A stretch of DNA of 64,000 nucleotides from an uncultured Pirellula sp. GTDB lineage: Bacteria > Planctomycetota > Planctomycetia > Pirellulales > Pirellulaceae. The translations under genes were made by a program, and so were the position numbers. Location: the NCBI GenBank assembly GCA_903892355.1, contig CAITIE010000090.1:45604-109603 (forward strand). The letters are read 5' to 3'. Below, piece after piece: positions 43,035 through 52,576 of this stretch; position 1 is the stretch's first letter; every line of letters begins with the position of its first letter. The notes under the pieces are model-generated. The model ran no database searches, had not been told where the DNA came from, and saw only the letters and a list, made by a program, of their open reading frames with translations.

Positions 43035-44129
43035 TCAGGAATCCGAGGTCTCTGTGCCCTTTTGGGGCGATGTTTCGGGGCGCGATGTTTCGGGGCGCGA
43101 TGTTTCGCGGCGCGATGTTGCCGGGTTCGATGCCGCGTGGTCGATGGTGTGAAGGATCGACTGGGTTTGGACGCCGAGTGACAGCAGTTCAAGACTGCTT
43201 TCGAGCGAGCAATCGGCTACGAAATCGAGCAGGTTTGATTCTTGAAAACAATTCTCGCCGGCCAGTTCCGCGCGGGCTTTGCCGTCGGTGCCGTGGACCC
43301 AATACCTAGGCTTTGCGGGGTCCCATGGCCGTAAAAAGTCATCGCAGATCAAGGATGCCTTGGTTCCTGCGATCTCGATCCATTTACGGCCCGCGGCATC
43401 GAAGCCGCAGTCCCAGGACGCGACGGCACCTCCATCGAGTTTCGAGATCGCTTGAAGTTGCATCCACGGCATGGACTTTAGAGGCGATTTGTTGTCGGCA
43501 GCAATCCGCTTTCCAATCGCTAGGATCTCTCCAGGCGATTGACCGGTAAGCCAGAGGGTGGAAAAAACGCAGTACCAACCGAGATCGAGCAAGCACCCTC
43601 CGCCGGCTTCTTGATGGACTCTATGGTCGCCGGGGCGTTCGGTGATGCCAGAGAACGAGCAGGCCACTGTGATGCGGCAGATGTCCCCCAATTCACCGCT
43701 TTGGAGAATGCGTTTCATGGCATGAGAGCGGGGATGATGAACAAAGCCGGTTGCATGAACCAGGGGAGTTCGATGCGTGCGAGCCGCGTCGAGCATAGTG
43801 CGAGCTTCGATCGGACTGGTCGCGAGCGGTTTTTCACACAGCACCCGTTTGCCTTGTTCCAAGGACCGGATCGACCATTCGGCGTGCAAGGAAGGAGGCA
43901 GAGCGATGTAGACGGCATCGACATCGGGTGAAGAGATAGTCTCTTGGAAGTCGGTTGCGATCTGACCTTCACCAAACTCCTGTTGCCATTGGTGGAGTTT
44001 GGTTTCGTCCCTGCCAGCGACTCGGCTGATCCAGTGTCTAGGATTGCTGCGAACCGCGTCGACCATCCTGCGGGTCACACGGCCGATTCCTAAGATTGCC
44101 CATCGCGTCGGTTTCGGATGTGTATCCAC
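43035..44129 (-). CDS. Gfo/Idh/MocA family oxidoreductase, cytoplasmic
   Basis: 364 residues from GTG 44129, 10 bp after nuoN. RWAILGIGRVTRRMVDAV is the dinucleotide fold; VLCEKPLATSPIEA has the EKP motif with catalytic Lys; GGGCLLDLGWYCVFSTLWLTGQSP is the usual C-domain block. There is no signal peptide, unlike the 21025 paralogue. The C-terminus ends in a run of the pentapeptide SRPET and variants, directly encoded by a 15-bp tandem DNA repeat. Its position behind nuoN suggests read-through transcription, not a complex I role. Confidence 0.9.
   Translation of the reverse strand: MDTHPKPTRWAILGIGRVTRRMVDAVRSNPRHWISRVAGRDETKLHQWQQEFGEGQIATDFQETISSPDVDAVYIALPPSLHAEWSIRSLEQGKRVLCEKPLATSPIEARTMLDAARTHRTPLVHATGFVHHPRSHAMKRILQSGELGDICRITVACSFSGITERPGDHRVHQEAGGGCLLDLGWYCVFSTLWLTGQSPGEILAIGKRIAADNKSPLKSMPWMQLQAISKLDGGAVASWDCGFDAAGRKWIEIAGTKASLICDDFLRPWDPAKPRYWVHGTDGKARAELAGENCFQESNLLDFVADCSLESSLELLSLGVQTQSILHTIDHAASNPATSRRETSRPETSRPETSPQKGTETSDS
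43062..43120. repeat. 15-bp tandem repeat inside the 3' end of the Gfo/Idh gene
   Basis: CGGGGCGCGATGTTT at 43076 and 43091, a variant at 43106 (CGCGGCGCGATGTTG) and a partial copy before them. The unit length of 15 keeps the frame and yields pentapeptide repeats. Confidence 0.9.
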
Positions 44130-44139
44130 GCTGGATCAC

Positions 44140-45594
44140 TTACCGCATAATCGCGGGTACAAAAAACCACACGATGGTCAGCACGGTGCAGATCGTGTAG
44201 GCAAAAAACAAGCTCGGACGGAAGACTCGCAGTGGCGTCTTCGCAGCGTTCTTCTCGAACAGCGTGCTTAGGACTCGCCAGTAGTAGCCGGCTGCAATGA
44301 CCGCGTTGAACGCCATCAGTACGGCCATGAAGATGCTCCAGGAGCCGGCTCGATTATCAGCGACGATTCCTGCAAAAACCATGAATTTTGCCCAAAAACC
44401 GGCCGTAAGGGGCAATCCGATCAAACTGATCAGCGAAACGGTCAATCCGATCGTCGCCGCAGGTCGCCGATAGAACATGCCTGTGAGATCACCGATCAAA
44501 TGCGAATTGCCACCGGCGGCTTCGATTTCACCGAGGCATGCGAACATCCCCAAAGTCATGGCGGCGTAGGCTGCGAGGTACGAGTACAGAACGTTTGCAT
44601 CGGCATCTTGTCGAACGAGGGCCACGAGTGCCAGCAGCAAGTAACCGGTATGTGCGACGCTCGAGTAAGCGAGCAGCCGTCGCAGATTGTTTTGTGCTGT
44701 CGCGAGAAAGTTGCCAACGCACATCGTGATCGCAGCGCAGGTTAGCAGTACAGGGATGATCACAGAGCTGGCGCTTTCGCCGAGTCCGCCGGTTCCGATC
44801 AATCGGACCAAGGCCACGAAGCCAGCAACCTTGGGCAAGTAACTCATGATTCCAGCTAGTGTCACGGTGGTGCCATCGAAGACGTCGGGAGCGTAGAAGT
44901 GGAATGGGACTGCAGTGATCCGGAACGAGAGGCCGCACATCACCAAAAGAAGGGCCAGCGCCATCAGTCGTTTTCCATTGTCATAGTCGCTCTGAATCAC
45001 CGTTAAGTTCGTGGAGCCGACGACACCATATAGATAGCTCAGACCAAGGAGGAAGAAGCACGAGGCAAAGGCGCTGAGCATGAAGTACTTGAGCGCCGCT
45101 TCGGCACCGGTGTTATCGGTTTTTACGATCCCGAGCATCACATAGGTTGGGATGCTTAGCAGTTCCAGTCCTAAGAACAAGGAGACGAGGTCGTTGGACG
45201 CACCTACGATCGGGATCGCGCTCAGCATGACCAATAGACAGCCGTAATATTCGCAAAGTCGGGTGGCGGGAGCGGTTGACCAAGACATCAAAATCAGGAT
45301 GAAGCCACCGAGGAAAGTCAGGCGTTCCGCGGCGAGAGCACCTGAGTCAAAACGGAATAACCCAACGTCGTACTTGTCAAGTTGCGGAGTGCCTCGGTAA
45401 AGGCTCAGCAGGACCGCCACCACCAGCGTCACCATCGACAGGACGGCGAACAGGTTGCGTTGGCCGTGAACGTCCCGCTTGACGCCTGAACGGAAAAAGA
45501 TCGATGCGCACATCAAAAGCGAGCCACCGATCAAGAGGGCAATGGCGGGGCTCAGGTGGGCTGCCGAGTTTTTGATGACTTGTAATGTATCCAC
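44140..45594 (-). CDS. nuoN: NADH-quinone oxidoreductase subunit N
   Basis: 484 residues from GTG 45594. About 14 membrane helices of the Mrp antiporter type. NDLVSLFLGLELLSIPTYVMLG contains the key Glu of helix 5, and LKYFMLSAFASCFFLLGLSYLYG the conserved Lys of helix 7. It is one of three antiporter-like proton-pumping subunits of complex I. Last gene of the nuo operon. Confidence 0.97.
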   Translation of the reverse strand: MDTLQVIKNSAAHLSPAIALLIGGSLLMCASIFFRSGVKRDVHGQRNLFAVLSMVTLVVAVLLSLYRGTPQLDKYDVGLFRFDSGALAAERLTFLGGFILILMSWSTAPATRLCEYYGCLLVMLSAIPIVGASNDLVSLFLGLELLSIPTYVMLGIVKTDNTGAEAALKYFMLSAFASCFFLLGLSYLYGVVGSTNLTVIQSDYDNGKRLMALALLLVMCGLSFRITAVPFHFYAPDVFDGTTVTLAGIMSYLPKVAGFVALVRLIGTGGLGESASSVIIPVLLTCAAITMCVGNFLATAQNNLRRLLAYSSVAHTGYLLLALVALVRQDADANVLYSYLAAYAAMTLGMFACLGEIEAAGGNSHLIGDLTGMFYRRPAATIGLTVSLISLIGLPLTAGFWAKFMVFAGIVADNRAGSWSIFMAVLMAFNAVIAAGYYWRVLSTLFEKNAAKTPLRVFRPSLFFAYTICTVLTIVWFFVPAIMR

Positions 45595-45671
45595 AGTTTT
45601 CTCTCGTTACTCTCAACTCGAAAGGCGCCTTGGTCTCTCGGCGCCGATCCCAGCTACTTGGAGACTAATTG

Positions 45672-47297
45672 CTATTTGGAAACTAGTTGGTCGGTGTTTG
45701 GATGCGCGGCTTTAACGGCTGGCTCCGTGACTTTCGAAATGCGATCGGTGTCTGCTTGGAACAGCTTCATCGAACGTTGTGGCAATACTCCGATGTACAA
45801 GCAAAGGAACGCAACAACCACGAGCGGCAGCCATTCCAGCGGACGCAAATCCAAAGCCGTGGCCGTTTCGAGGTGATGGTGGCCGTGATGATGGCCATGG
45901 TTCTGGCCGTTCCCGTTACCGCCAAAGAGGACTCGTTGGACAATGCGTAGCGCGTACCAAGCTCCTAGGACTGTTCCGAGGACAGCGATCGTCACGATCG
46001 TTCCGGAAACGCGCATCATTCCCGACATGGCTAGCAGTTCACCAACGAAACCGTTGAGGCCTGGCAGACCGGCTCCTGCCAAGGTGAAGAAGACCAAAAG
46101 TACTGCAAGCTTGGGGTACTGACCCGCGAGGCCTTGGTTTTCTGTCGCCAGCGAGACTGTTCCACGGCGTTGTTCGAGCATTGCCAAAATCCAGAACATG
46201 CTGGCGGTGATCAAGCCGTGATTGAACATTTGGAGGGTCGCTCCGGAGAGGCCTTCGGAGTTTAGTGACATCAAGCCTAGCGTGATGAATCCGACGTGCG
46301 ATAAGGAACTATACGCGAGGACTTCGCGAAGATTCGATTTGGACAATGCTACTAGGGCCCCGTAAACGATCGCGATAGCTCCCAACGCCCCAATCAACAA
46401 TTGAGCTTCCGTGATCAGTGAATGGGACGTCAACGGAATCACGATTCGGATAATCCCATAAAGTCCGAGTTTGGCGACGACCGAAGCGATCAGCGACGTC
46501 GTGTTTGGGTGTGCAGCGGCGTAGGTCGTCGGCAACCATGTATGCAGCGGTAGAATCGCAAGCTTGATCCCGAACCCTAGAAGCAGCAGCCAGACCACCC
46601 AGTTCGATCCGTGGATGGGTGTTTCGGCGGCGAGTTTGGATAGCTCCATGAACGAGATCGTCGATGGGTGCCCTGAGGCAGCCGGGGCCATCGCCAAAGC
46701 GATTAGTCCGATCACCATCGGGATACTACCTGCCAAAGTGAACAAGAGGAACTTGCGAGAGGCGGACAGCGGGTTTTCTCCGTTGCCCCAACCGTTGATC
46801 AGCAAGATCAACGGGATCAGTACCGCTTCAAAGAAGACGTAGAAGGAGACCAAATCCATCGAAACAAAAACACCCATCAGCATCGAAATCGATGCGAGCA
46901 TCAATGCGATGTATTGGGAGGTCCGCGATTCGATCTGCTTCGTCGCCAGAACAATGGTGAAGCAACCGATGATTCCGGTGAGCAGCACAAGCAGTGCTGA
47001 GATTCCGTCCGCACCAAGGATCAATTGCCATTGGATCGGTTGTTTGGCAACCGAAATTGGAAGAGCGATCGAGAGGGCCTGCGGTTCGAAAAGAATCTTG
47101 GGAGCGATTGTGCCCGAGCCTTCCGCTGCGGGCGCATTGTGTACTTGAAAGACCAACGCGATGCTGAGGAGCAACGTGATGATCGATGCGACAACCCCGA
47201 CCGGGACCATCGCTTTGCCGCGATTGTTGCCCAGTAACAAGATCACGACGGATGCCGCGAGGGGAACGAGGATAAGGGATGGAAGCAAATAGTTCAT
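45672..47297 (-). CDS. nuoM: NADH-quinone oxidoreductase subunit M
   Basis: 541 residues. MDLVSFYVFFEAVLIPLILLINGWG has the essential helix-5 Glu; HTWLPTTYAAAHPNTTSLIASVVAKLGLYGIIRI is the conserved helix 7-8 region with Lys. A His-rich cytoplasmic loop (HGHHHGHHHLE) before the last helix is unusual and could bind metal. Starts 1 bp after the nuoL stop. Confidence 0.97.
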   Translation of the reverse strand: MNYLLPSLILVPLAASVVILLLGNNRGKAMVPVGVVASIITLLLSIALVFQVHNAPAAEGSGTIAPKILFEPQALSIALPISVAKQPIQWQLILGADGISALLVLLTGIIGCFTIVLATKQIESRTSQYIALMLASISMLMGVFVSMDLVSFYVFFEAVLIPLILLINGWGNGENPLSASRKFLLFTLAGSIPMVIGLIALAMAPAASGHPSTISFMELSKLAAETPIHGSNWVVWLLLLGFGIKLAILPLHTWLPTTYAAAHPNTTSLIASVVAKLGLYGIIRIVIPLTSHSLITEAQLLIGALGAIAIVYGALVALSKSNLREVLAYSSLSHVGFITLGLMSLNSEGLSGATLQMFNHGLITASMFWILAMLEQRRGTVSLATENQGLAGQYPKLAVLLVFFTLAGAGLPGLNGFVGELLAMSGMMRVSGTIVTIAVLGTVLGAWYALRIVQRVLFGGNGNGQNHGHHHGHHHLETATALDLRPLEWLPLVVVAFLCLYIGVLPQRSMKLFQADTDRISKVTEPAVKAAHPNTDQLVSK

Positions 47298-47298
47298 G

Positions 47299-49266
47299 TT
47301 ACCAGTTCGTTCTCGTTACAATCCAAATGGCGACTGCTGCGATGCCAACGGCGGTCAAATAGCTGTAGGCTGGAATGCGGCCGGTCTGCACCCGCTGACC
47401 AACCATACCGATCCAACGAGGTAGGTTCGCAACCCATCCCGTTACCCCTGCAATGATATTGGTATCGAACCAGCCCAAAAGGTTTGCAAACCATTCGAGC
47501 GGTTGAACGATCGCGACTCCGTAGAGCCAATCGATATAGAGTCGGTTGCTTCCAAAGTCGGCAACTCGGGTGGCGAGCGAAGCCGGGTTGGTCGAAGGCT
47601 CTCGTTTGGAAAGCACATATCCGACAAAGCACCCTGCTGCTGCGATCAAAGCGGATAACACCAAGAGCCAAAGCGGTTCGTGGTGCTCAGCATGTTCCAT
47701 CAGAGGTGTCTGCGTGATGTAATCGAGAATCCAATGAGTTGGACCCAGCAGGATGCCTACGCCAATCGCTCCGACCGCCAAAACCGCCATCGGGGCCAGC
47801 ATCGTTCCGGTAGCCTCATGAGCGTGGTGGCCCGCCGCTTCAGGAATCTTTTCGTTGCCGTGGAAGGTTTTGAAGTATGCCTTTGAGGTATAGATTGCAG
47901 TAAGGAATGCAGTGATGAAACCGATCGCCAGCAATGCCATGAACTGAGTTCCAATCATGGTGTCTTGGCTCGCTTCTGCGATCACCCCCAGAACGCCGTC
48001 TTTACTGAAGAAGCCGGAGAGTGGTGGCAACCCGGCGAGAGCGGCAGCACCAATACCGAACAGCAAGTGCGTCTTCGGTAGGACTCGTTTAAGGCCCCCG
48101 AACTGACGCATGTCGATCACATCACCCATCGCGTGCATAACATTCCCGGCCGAGAGGAACAGCAGTGCCTTGAAAAACGCATGGGTTACCAAGTGGAACA
48201 TGGCGGCGACCACGGCCACTGTCATGAGATCTTTGACGGCCCCGGCGCCCAAGGCCATGAACAAGTAGCCGAGCTGGCTGACGGTGGAATAGGCGAGAAC
48301 GCGTTTCAAGTCGTCTTGGTAGAGGGCCATCACAGCGGCGATGAGCGAGGTGATTCCTCCGAGCCATGCTACCGTTGTTAGGACCGATGGGGTCAGGACC
48401 ATCATCGGCGAAAGCCTCGCCATCAGGTAAACCCCTGCGGTTACCATCGTTGCGGCGTGGATCAATGCGGAAACCGGAGTGGGGCCTTCCATCGCGTCGG
48501 GCAACCACACATGGAATGGGAACTGAGCAGACTTGCCAATCGCTCCGATCATGAGCAGCATGCAGATGCAGGTGAGCAAGGCTGAATGCTTCTCCGCGAT
48601 GACCGGTGCTGCGTCGAAGATGTTTTGAAAGTCCAAGCGGGCAAACCAGGAGACCCCTTGACCGACGTCGGTTTGTCCCACCGCAAAACTCAGCAAAAGG
48701 ATGCCGAGTAAGAATGCGGTGTCCGCCACACGATTGACCAGAAACGCCTTGGTCGCTGCTTTCGCTGCTGATGGCCGTTGGAACCAGAAACCGATGAGCA
48801 GGTAGCTACAGGTTCCGACACCTTCCCAGAATGCATAGAGCATCAACAGGTTGTGGGAGAGAACCAGCATGGTCATCGAGAAAACGAATCCGCAGAAAAC
48901 GGCAAAGTAGCGGGCATACCCGTGATCGCCATGCATGTAGTCCTTCGAGTAGATCGCGATCATCGCCGAGATTGACGTGACTACGGCGAGCAACGTCAAG
49001 CACAATGCGTCCAGCCTCAGGGAAATATCCAGCGTCACACCTCCGATCTGAAGGTATCGATATCCTTGGACATAGGTGACTCCCTCACTGCCCGGAGCTC
49101 CCATGGCCAGCAACGCGATGGCGCATACTGCCGAGAGGACCAACGAAAGAATCGCGGGCACGTGCGCGAATTTCCTATCCCCTTGGAATGACAAAATCGC
49201 GCAAGCGATGCATCCCACCAATGGAGCAATAGGGACCAGCCATGCAAACAAATCGGAGTTAGGCAC
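47299..49266 (-). CDS. nuoL: NADH-quinone oxidoreductase subunit L
   Basis: 655 residues from GTG 49266, overlapping nuoK by 8 bp. SHNLLMLYAFWEGVGTCSYLLIGFW has the helix-5 Glu, and HVWLPDAMEGPTPVSALIHAATMVTAGVYLMAR is the most conserved block. The C-terminal part with a long horizontal helix (residues ~500-600) fits the NuoL lateral arm that braces the other antiporter subunits. Confidence 0.97.
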   Translation of the reverse strand: MPNSDLFAWLVPIAPLVGCIACAILSFQGDRKFAHVPAILSLVLSAVCAIALLAMGAPGSEGVTYVQGYRYLQIGGVTLDISLRLDALCLTLLAVVTSISAMIAIYSKDYMHGDHGYARYFAVFCGFVFSMTMLVLSHNLLMLYAFWEGVGTCSYLLIGFWFQRPSAAKAATKAFLVNRVADTAFLLGILLLSFAVGQTDVGQGVSWFARLDFQNIFDAAPVIAEKHSALLTCICMLLMIGAIGKSAQFPFHVWLPDAMEGPTPVSALIHAATMVTAGVYLMARLSPMMVLTPSVLTTVAWLGGITSLIAAVMALYQDDLKRVLAYSTVSQLGYLFMALGAGAVKDLMTVAVVAAMFHLVTHAFFKALLFLSAGNVMHAMGDVIDMRQFGGLKRVLPKTHLLFGIGAAALAGLPPLSGFFSKDGVLGVIAEASQDTMIGTQFMALLAIGFITAFLTAIYTSKAYFKTFHGNEKIPEAAGHHAHEATGTMLAPMAVLAVGAIGVGILLGPTHWILDYITQTPLMEHAEHHEPLWLLVLSALIAAAGCFVGYVLSKREPSTNPASLATRVADFGSNRLYIDWLYGVAIVQPLEWFANLLGWFDTNIIAGVTGWVANLPRWIGMVGQRVQTGRIPAYSYLTAVGIAAVAIWIVTRTNW

Positions 49267-49750
49267 GTTGTACGACCTCCGTTGCGTTCGCGGGAGTTGT
49301 CGAATTTTGTTGATTCATTGCTGCATCCAAGGATGGAGGCATGGGGTGGGAAAGTGGGTCCAAACCAGCGGGAGTCAAGGTTGGGAATTGCTCGTGGGGT
49401 TCGCTCATCTCCGATAGGGCGTCTGGCATCTTCGGCATGATGGTTTCGCTCAATTCATCCCAAGCCAACACATCCAATGTCGGCTTGCGACGGTACAGGG
49501 ATACCACAAAAGCCAAAGCGATCGCTGCTTCGCAAGCGGCGATCGTCAAGACCATGATCGCGAGGACTTGGCCTTGGTAGTTTTGATGGATTCTTGAGAA
49601 CACGATCAAATTCAGGCTGACCCCAGAAAGCATGGTTTCGAGGGAGAGGAACATCAAAATCATGGAACGTCGGGTGAGGAACCCGATCAATCCAATTGCA
49701 AACAGCACACCGCCAAAGATCAGTAGGTTTTGAGAATCAAAATGGGTCAC
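49259..49750 (-). CDS. nuoK: NADH-quinone oxidoreductase subunit K with C-terminal extension
   Basis: 163 residues; NuoK is normally about 100. The three helices and the two conserved glutamates are present (LSLETMLSGVSLNLIVF and IAACEAAIALAFVVSLYRRK). After residue ~97 comes an extra hydrophilic, Pro- and Met-rich tail of ~65 residues (TIMPKMPDALSEMSEPHEQF and on) that would lie outside the membrane. Overlaps nuoJ's stop by 4 bp. Confidence 0.95.
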   Translation of the reverse strand: MTHFDSQNLLIFGGVLFAIGLIGFLTRRSMILMFLSLETMLSGVSLNLIVFSRIHQNYQGQVLAIMVLTIAACEAAIALAFVVSLYRRKPTLDVLAWDELSETIMPKMPDALSEMSEPHEQFPTLTPAGLDPLSHPMPPSLDAAMNQQNSTTPANATEVVQRA

Positions 49751-50631
49751 GAGACACCTTCTTCCGGCTTTTGAGCCAATGCGATGGCACCGATGGTCGC
49801 AACGAGAAGCACGGTACCGGCCAGTTCGATTGCCAGCAGGTAGTCCGTATACATCGCTCGGCCTAGACCAGACGTTTTTGATGGAACGAATTTGGCCGAT
49901 TCTTCTTTGCGCATCCCTGGTTGCGATACAGGTGGCAGTTCTGATTCCGGATTGTCAGCTATGGCAGCCAAACTTCGGGATCGCGTTAGATCCATTTTCG
50001 TCGGAAGGATTTCACCTTCGTCGGATACACTATAGGTGATAGTGATCAGCAGCGCCGTTGCGATGAAAGCGGCAACGGCTGGGCGTGTCAGTTCGACATC
50101 GTAGATCCTCAGTTTCGTCTGCTGAGCAAACATAAGGACGAATAGAAAGATGATGATCGTCGCGCCCGCGTAAACAATCATTGTGGCGGCAGCGATGAAG
50201 TACGCATGTTGCATGAACAGGATTCCACAGGTCGATAGCACGCACGTCGCGAAACCGAGAGCCGCATGGACTGGTTCGCGGGCGACGATGAACCCAAGAC
50301 CACCACCTGCTGCTAGCAGGCAGAAGCACATCTTGACGACAGGTTCCAAGTAATCGGAAAAACTGTTGTCTTCAGGGAAGGTGGTGGGCTTTGGGATCGC
50401 AGAAAATGCCATGACGCAGGCGAGTCCGAACAGCGATGCGCCGGCGATCGCGAGGGGCTTGGACCGGACAACGCCACGTTGCAAGCACCAATATGCGACA
50501 GCGCCGACCAGGATGACCAACAGCATCGCCTTCGAGAAGTGACCGTCGATTGGCGATCCGGTCACCAAAGGCAGATTGCTTGGATCAAACGCTTGTTGCG
50601 CCAGCGGCCAAGCGAGTGTCAAACTTTCCAT
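49747..50631 (-). CDS. nuoJ: NADH-quinone oxidoreductase subunit J, long form
   Basis: 294 residues from ATG 50631 (an in-frame upstream start at 50667 is less likely); typical NuoJ is 165-200. FIVAREPVHAALGFATCVLSTCGILFM and AAATMIVYAGATIIIFLFVLMFAQQ are the family's conserved helices 1 and 3. Two extra N-terminal hydrophobic segments and a hydrophilic loop between the last helices (SRSLAAIADNPESELPPVSQ) account for the length. Confidence 0.94.
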   Translation of the reverse strand: MESLTLAWPLAQQAFDPSNLPLVTGSPIDGHFSKAMLLVILVGAVAYWCLQRGVVRSKPLAIAGASLFGLACVMAFSAIPKPTTFPEDNSFSDYLEPVVKMCFCLLAAGGGLGFIVAREPVHAALGFATCVLSTCGILFMQHAYFIAAATMIVYAGATIIIFLFVLMFAQQTKLRIYDVELTRPAVAAFIATALLITITYSVSDEGEILPTKMDLTRSRSLAAIADNPESELPPVSQPGMRKEESAKFVPSKTSGLGRAMYTDYLLAIELAGTVLLVATIGAIALAQKPEEGVS

Positions 50632-50724
50632 GAAAGGGGTTCCCAAAGTTCGTTTTCTAAAATGCAAAAGTGAGTGAAGCGATGGATCGCGGCGATTTCC
50701 GAGATGGCATCAAAGGTGACGAAA

Positions 50725-51342
50725 TTAACCGTGTTTGCCGCGACCTGGAGGTGGCGGTCCTTGGCGACCGGTCGGCGCTTCCTCCGAGGCAGGTCCGAGC
50801 GTACCTCGGTTCGTTCGCACTGGGTCCTTTCCGGTTTTGACGGTCTCGTCGAACACCGAAAGGAGTTTTTCTTTGTCGAATACCATTTCTTTGCGAGTAA
50901 GACCTGTGAGGTCATAGACGCTGGTCAGTTCGATCGCATCGACCGGACACGCTTCTTCGCACATGCCGCAATAGATGCAACGAAGCTCATCGATGGTGAA
51001 TGTCGCCGGATATTTGTCGCGATCCTTCCAGTGGGGATCATCTTTGGGAGCTGGTGCCGCGATGATTTCGATGCAGTTGGCGGGGCAAGCCGTCTGGCAC
51101 ATGTAGCATGCCACGCACTTGACTCGTCCTTGTTCATCGCGATTGAGGCGATGAACCCCGCGATAGTTGGGAGGTATTTCCGGTTCGACTTCGGGATACT
51201 GGCGTGTCGTCGGTTTGCCCGAAACAGCGTGACGCACAGCGGTCGCTAACCCGGAAACGATGGCTGGCAGGTACAGCGCGTCGAGCATACCGAGTTTCGG
51301 TTCCTCGCCCCACTTAACGGTTTTTGTCTTTTTGTTACTCAT
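50725..51342 (-). CDS. nuoI: NADH-quinone oxidoreductase subunit I
   Basis: 205 residues from ATG 51342, overlapping nuoH by 8 bp. Two 4Fe-4S motifs: CVACYMCQTACPANCIEI and CIYCGMCEEACPVDAIEL, ligating clusters N6a and N6b that carry electrons from the peripheral arm to N2. The C-terminal tail is Gly/Pro-rich. Confidence 0.97.
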   Translation of the reverse strand: MSNKKTKTVKWGEEPKLGMLDALYLPAIVSGLATAVRHAVSGKPTTRQYPEVEPEIPPNYRGVHRLNRDEQGRVKCVACYMCQTACPANCIEIIAAPAPKDDPHWKDRDKYPATFTIDELRCIYCGMCEEACPVDAIELTSVYDLTGLTRKEMVFDKEKLLSVFDETVKTGKDPVRTNRGTLGPASEEAPTGRQGPPPPGRGKHG

Positions 51343-52546
51343 ACGACATTGCTCGCGATTTCGAGAGAACGCTTCGCTCCGAGTTCAGTTTTGCCATCGA
51401 CGCATTGAATTGGGTGGCACTGTAATACGCTGCGATCACCGGCAGCACCGCCGTTACGACCAGCAGGTGCTTTGGCAGATCCAGAGAAAGCACAATGGCG
51501 ACCCCGATCAAGTTGACGAGAGCCAACGGGATAAGGCCCTTCCAAGCCAATCCCATCAACTGGTCGAACCGGAACCGAGGAAGAGCCCAGCGAAGGAGCA
51601 TAATCAGTGCGACGACGCAGGATACCTTCAGTACCAGTACCAGTAGTCCCAACAGCATGTATGTCAACGATGCCCCTTCGGGCGTGGATGGGCTAGGAAT
51701 CCCCGGGCAACTCCACCCGCCGAAAAAGAGTAAGGCAGTCAGGAAACTAACGGTAACGATGTGGGTGTACTCGGCCAGGAAGAACAGAACGAATTTGATG
51801 CCGCTGTACTCGGTGTGGAATCCACCGACCAGCTCTTGTTCGCACTCGGGAAGGTCGAAGGGCAAACGGTTGGTTTCGGCCAAGGCACTGGTGAAGAAAA
51901 TCAACAGAGCAAGAGGTTGCCAGAAGATGTTCCAATCCCAAATCGATTTGGATTGGGCATCAACGATGTGTTCGATATTCAAAGAACCCGCTACGGCGAT
52001 CACGCCGATGATGGAAAGACCAAGCGGAATTTCGTAGCTGATGAACTGCGCACAGGATCGAATCGCACCGTACATCGAATACTTGTTGTTCGAAGCCCAT
52101 CCGCCGACGATGATGCCGTATGCCGAAAGGGAACTGATTGCAATCATCATCAAGATGCCGATATCGATGCCCGGAGCGACTATGAATCGGAAACCGCCTG
52201 TGTAATTAGTTGGTACCGGGCCGAATGGCATGACGACCAAAGCGAACATCGCGGTCATCAAACTCAACGTTGGAGCCAAGAAATAGAGGACCGTGTACAC
52301 GTGGTCCGGGATGATTTGTTCCTTCAAAAAAATCTTCAAACCATCCGCGACGGCTTGGAGCAAGCCGAATGGACCGACCCGGTTGGGGCCCACGCGGTCT
52401 TGGACGTAAGCAGCGAGTTTGCGTTCGATAAAGGTCATGTAAAGACCCAGGAACGGAACAACAGCCAGGATAACCGCTATGGCAGCCAGGATGGGCCACA
52501 GCTCGGGCCATTTCTCTACCAGTTCGTTGATCAGCGTTTTTAGCAT
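51335..52546 (-). CDS. nuoH: NADH-quinone oxidoreductase subunit H
   Basis: 403 residues, eight helices. FIERKLAAYVQDRVGPNRVGPFGLLQAVADGLKIFLKE is the quinone-chamber loop diagnostic of NuoH; AETNRLPFDLPECEQELVGGFHTEYSG holds the conserved acidic loop. Couples quinone reduction to proton translocation. Confidence 0.98.
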   Translation of the reverse strand: MLKTLINELVEKWPELWPILAAIAVILAVVPFLGLYMTFIERKLAAYVQDRVGPNRVGPFGLLQAVADGLKIFLKEQIIPDHVYTVLYFLAPTLSLMTAMFALVVMPFGPVPTNYTGGFRFIVAPGIDIGILMMIAISSLSAYGIIVGGWASNNKYSMYGAIRSCAQFISYEIPLGLSIIGVIAVAGSLNIEHIVDAQSKSIWDWNIFWQPLALLIFFTSALAETNRLPFDLPECEQELVGGFHTEYSGIKFVLFFLAEYTHIVTVSFLTALLFFGGWSCPGIPSPSTPEGASLTYMLLGLLVLVLKVSCVVALIMLLRWALPRFRFDQLMGLAWKGLIPLALVNLIGVAIVLSLDLPKHLLVVTAVLPVIAAYYSATQFNASMAKLNSERSVLSKSRAMSYE

Positions 52547-52576
52547 TGCTTTGTAAACTCTTTGATGGACGAGGAC

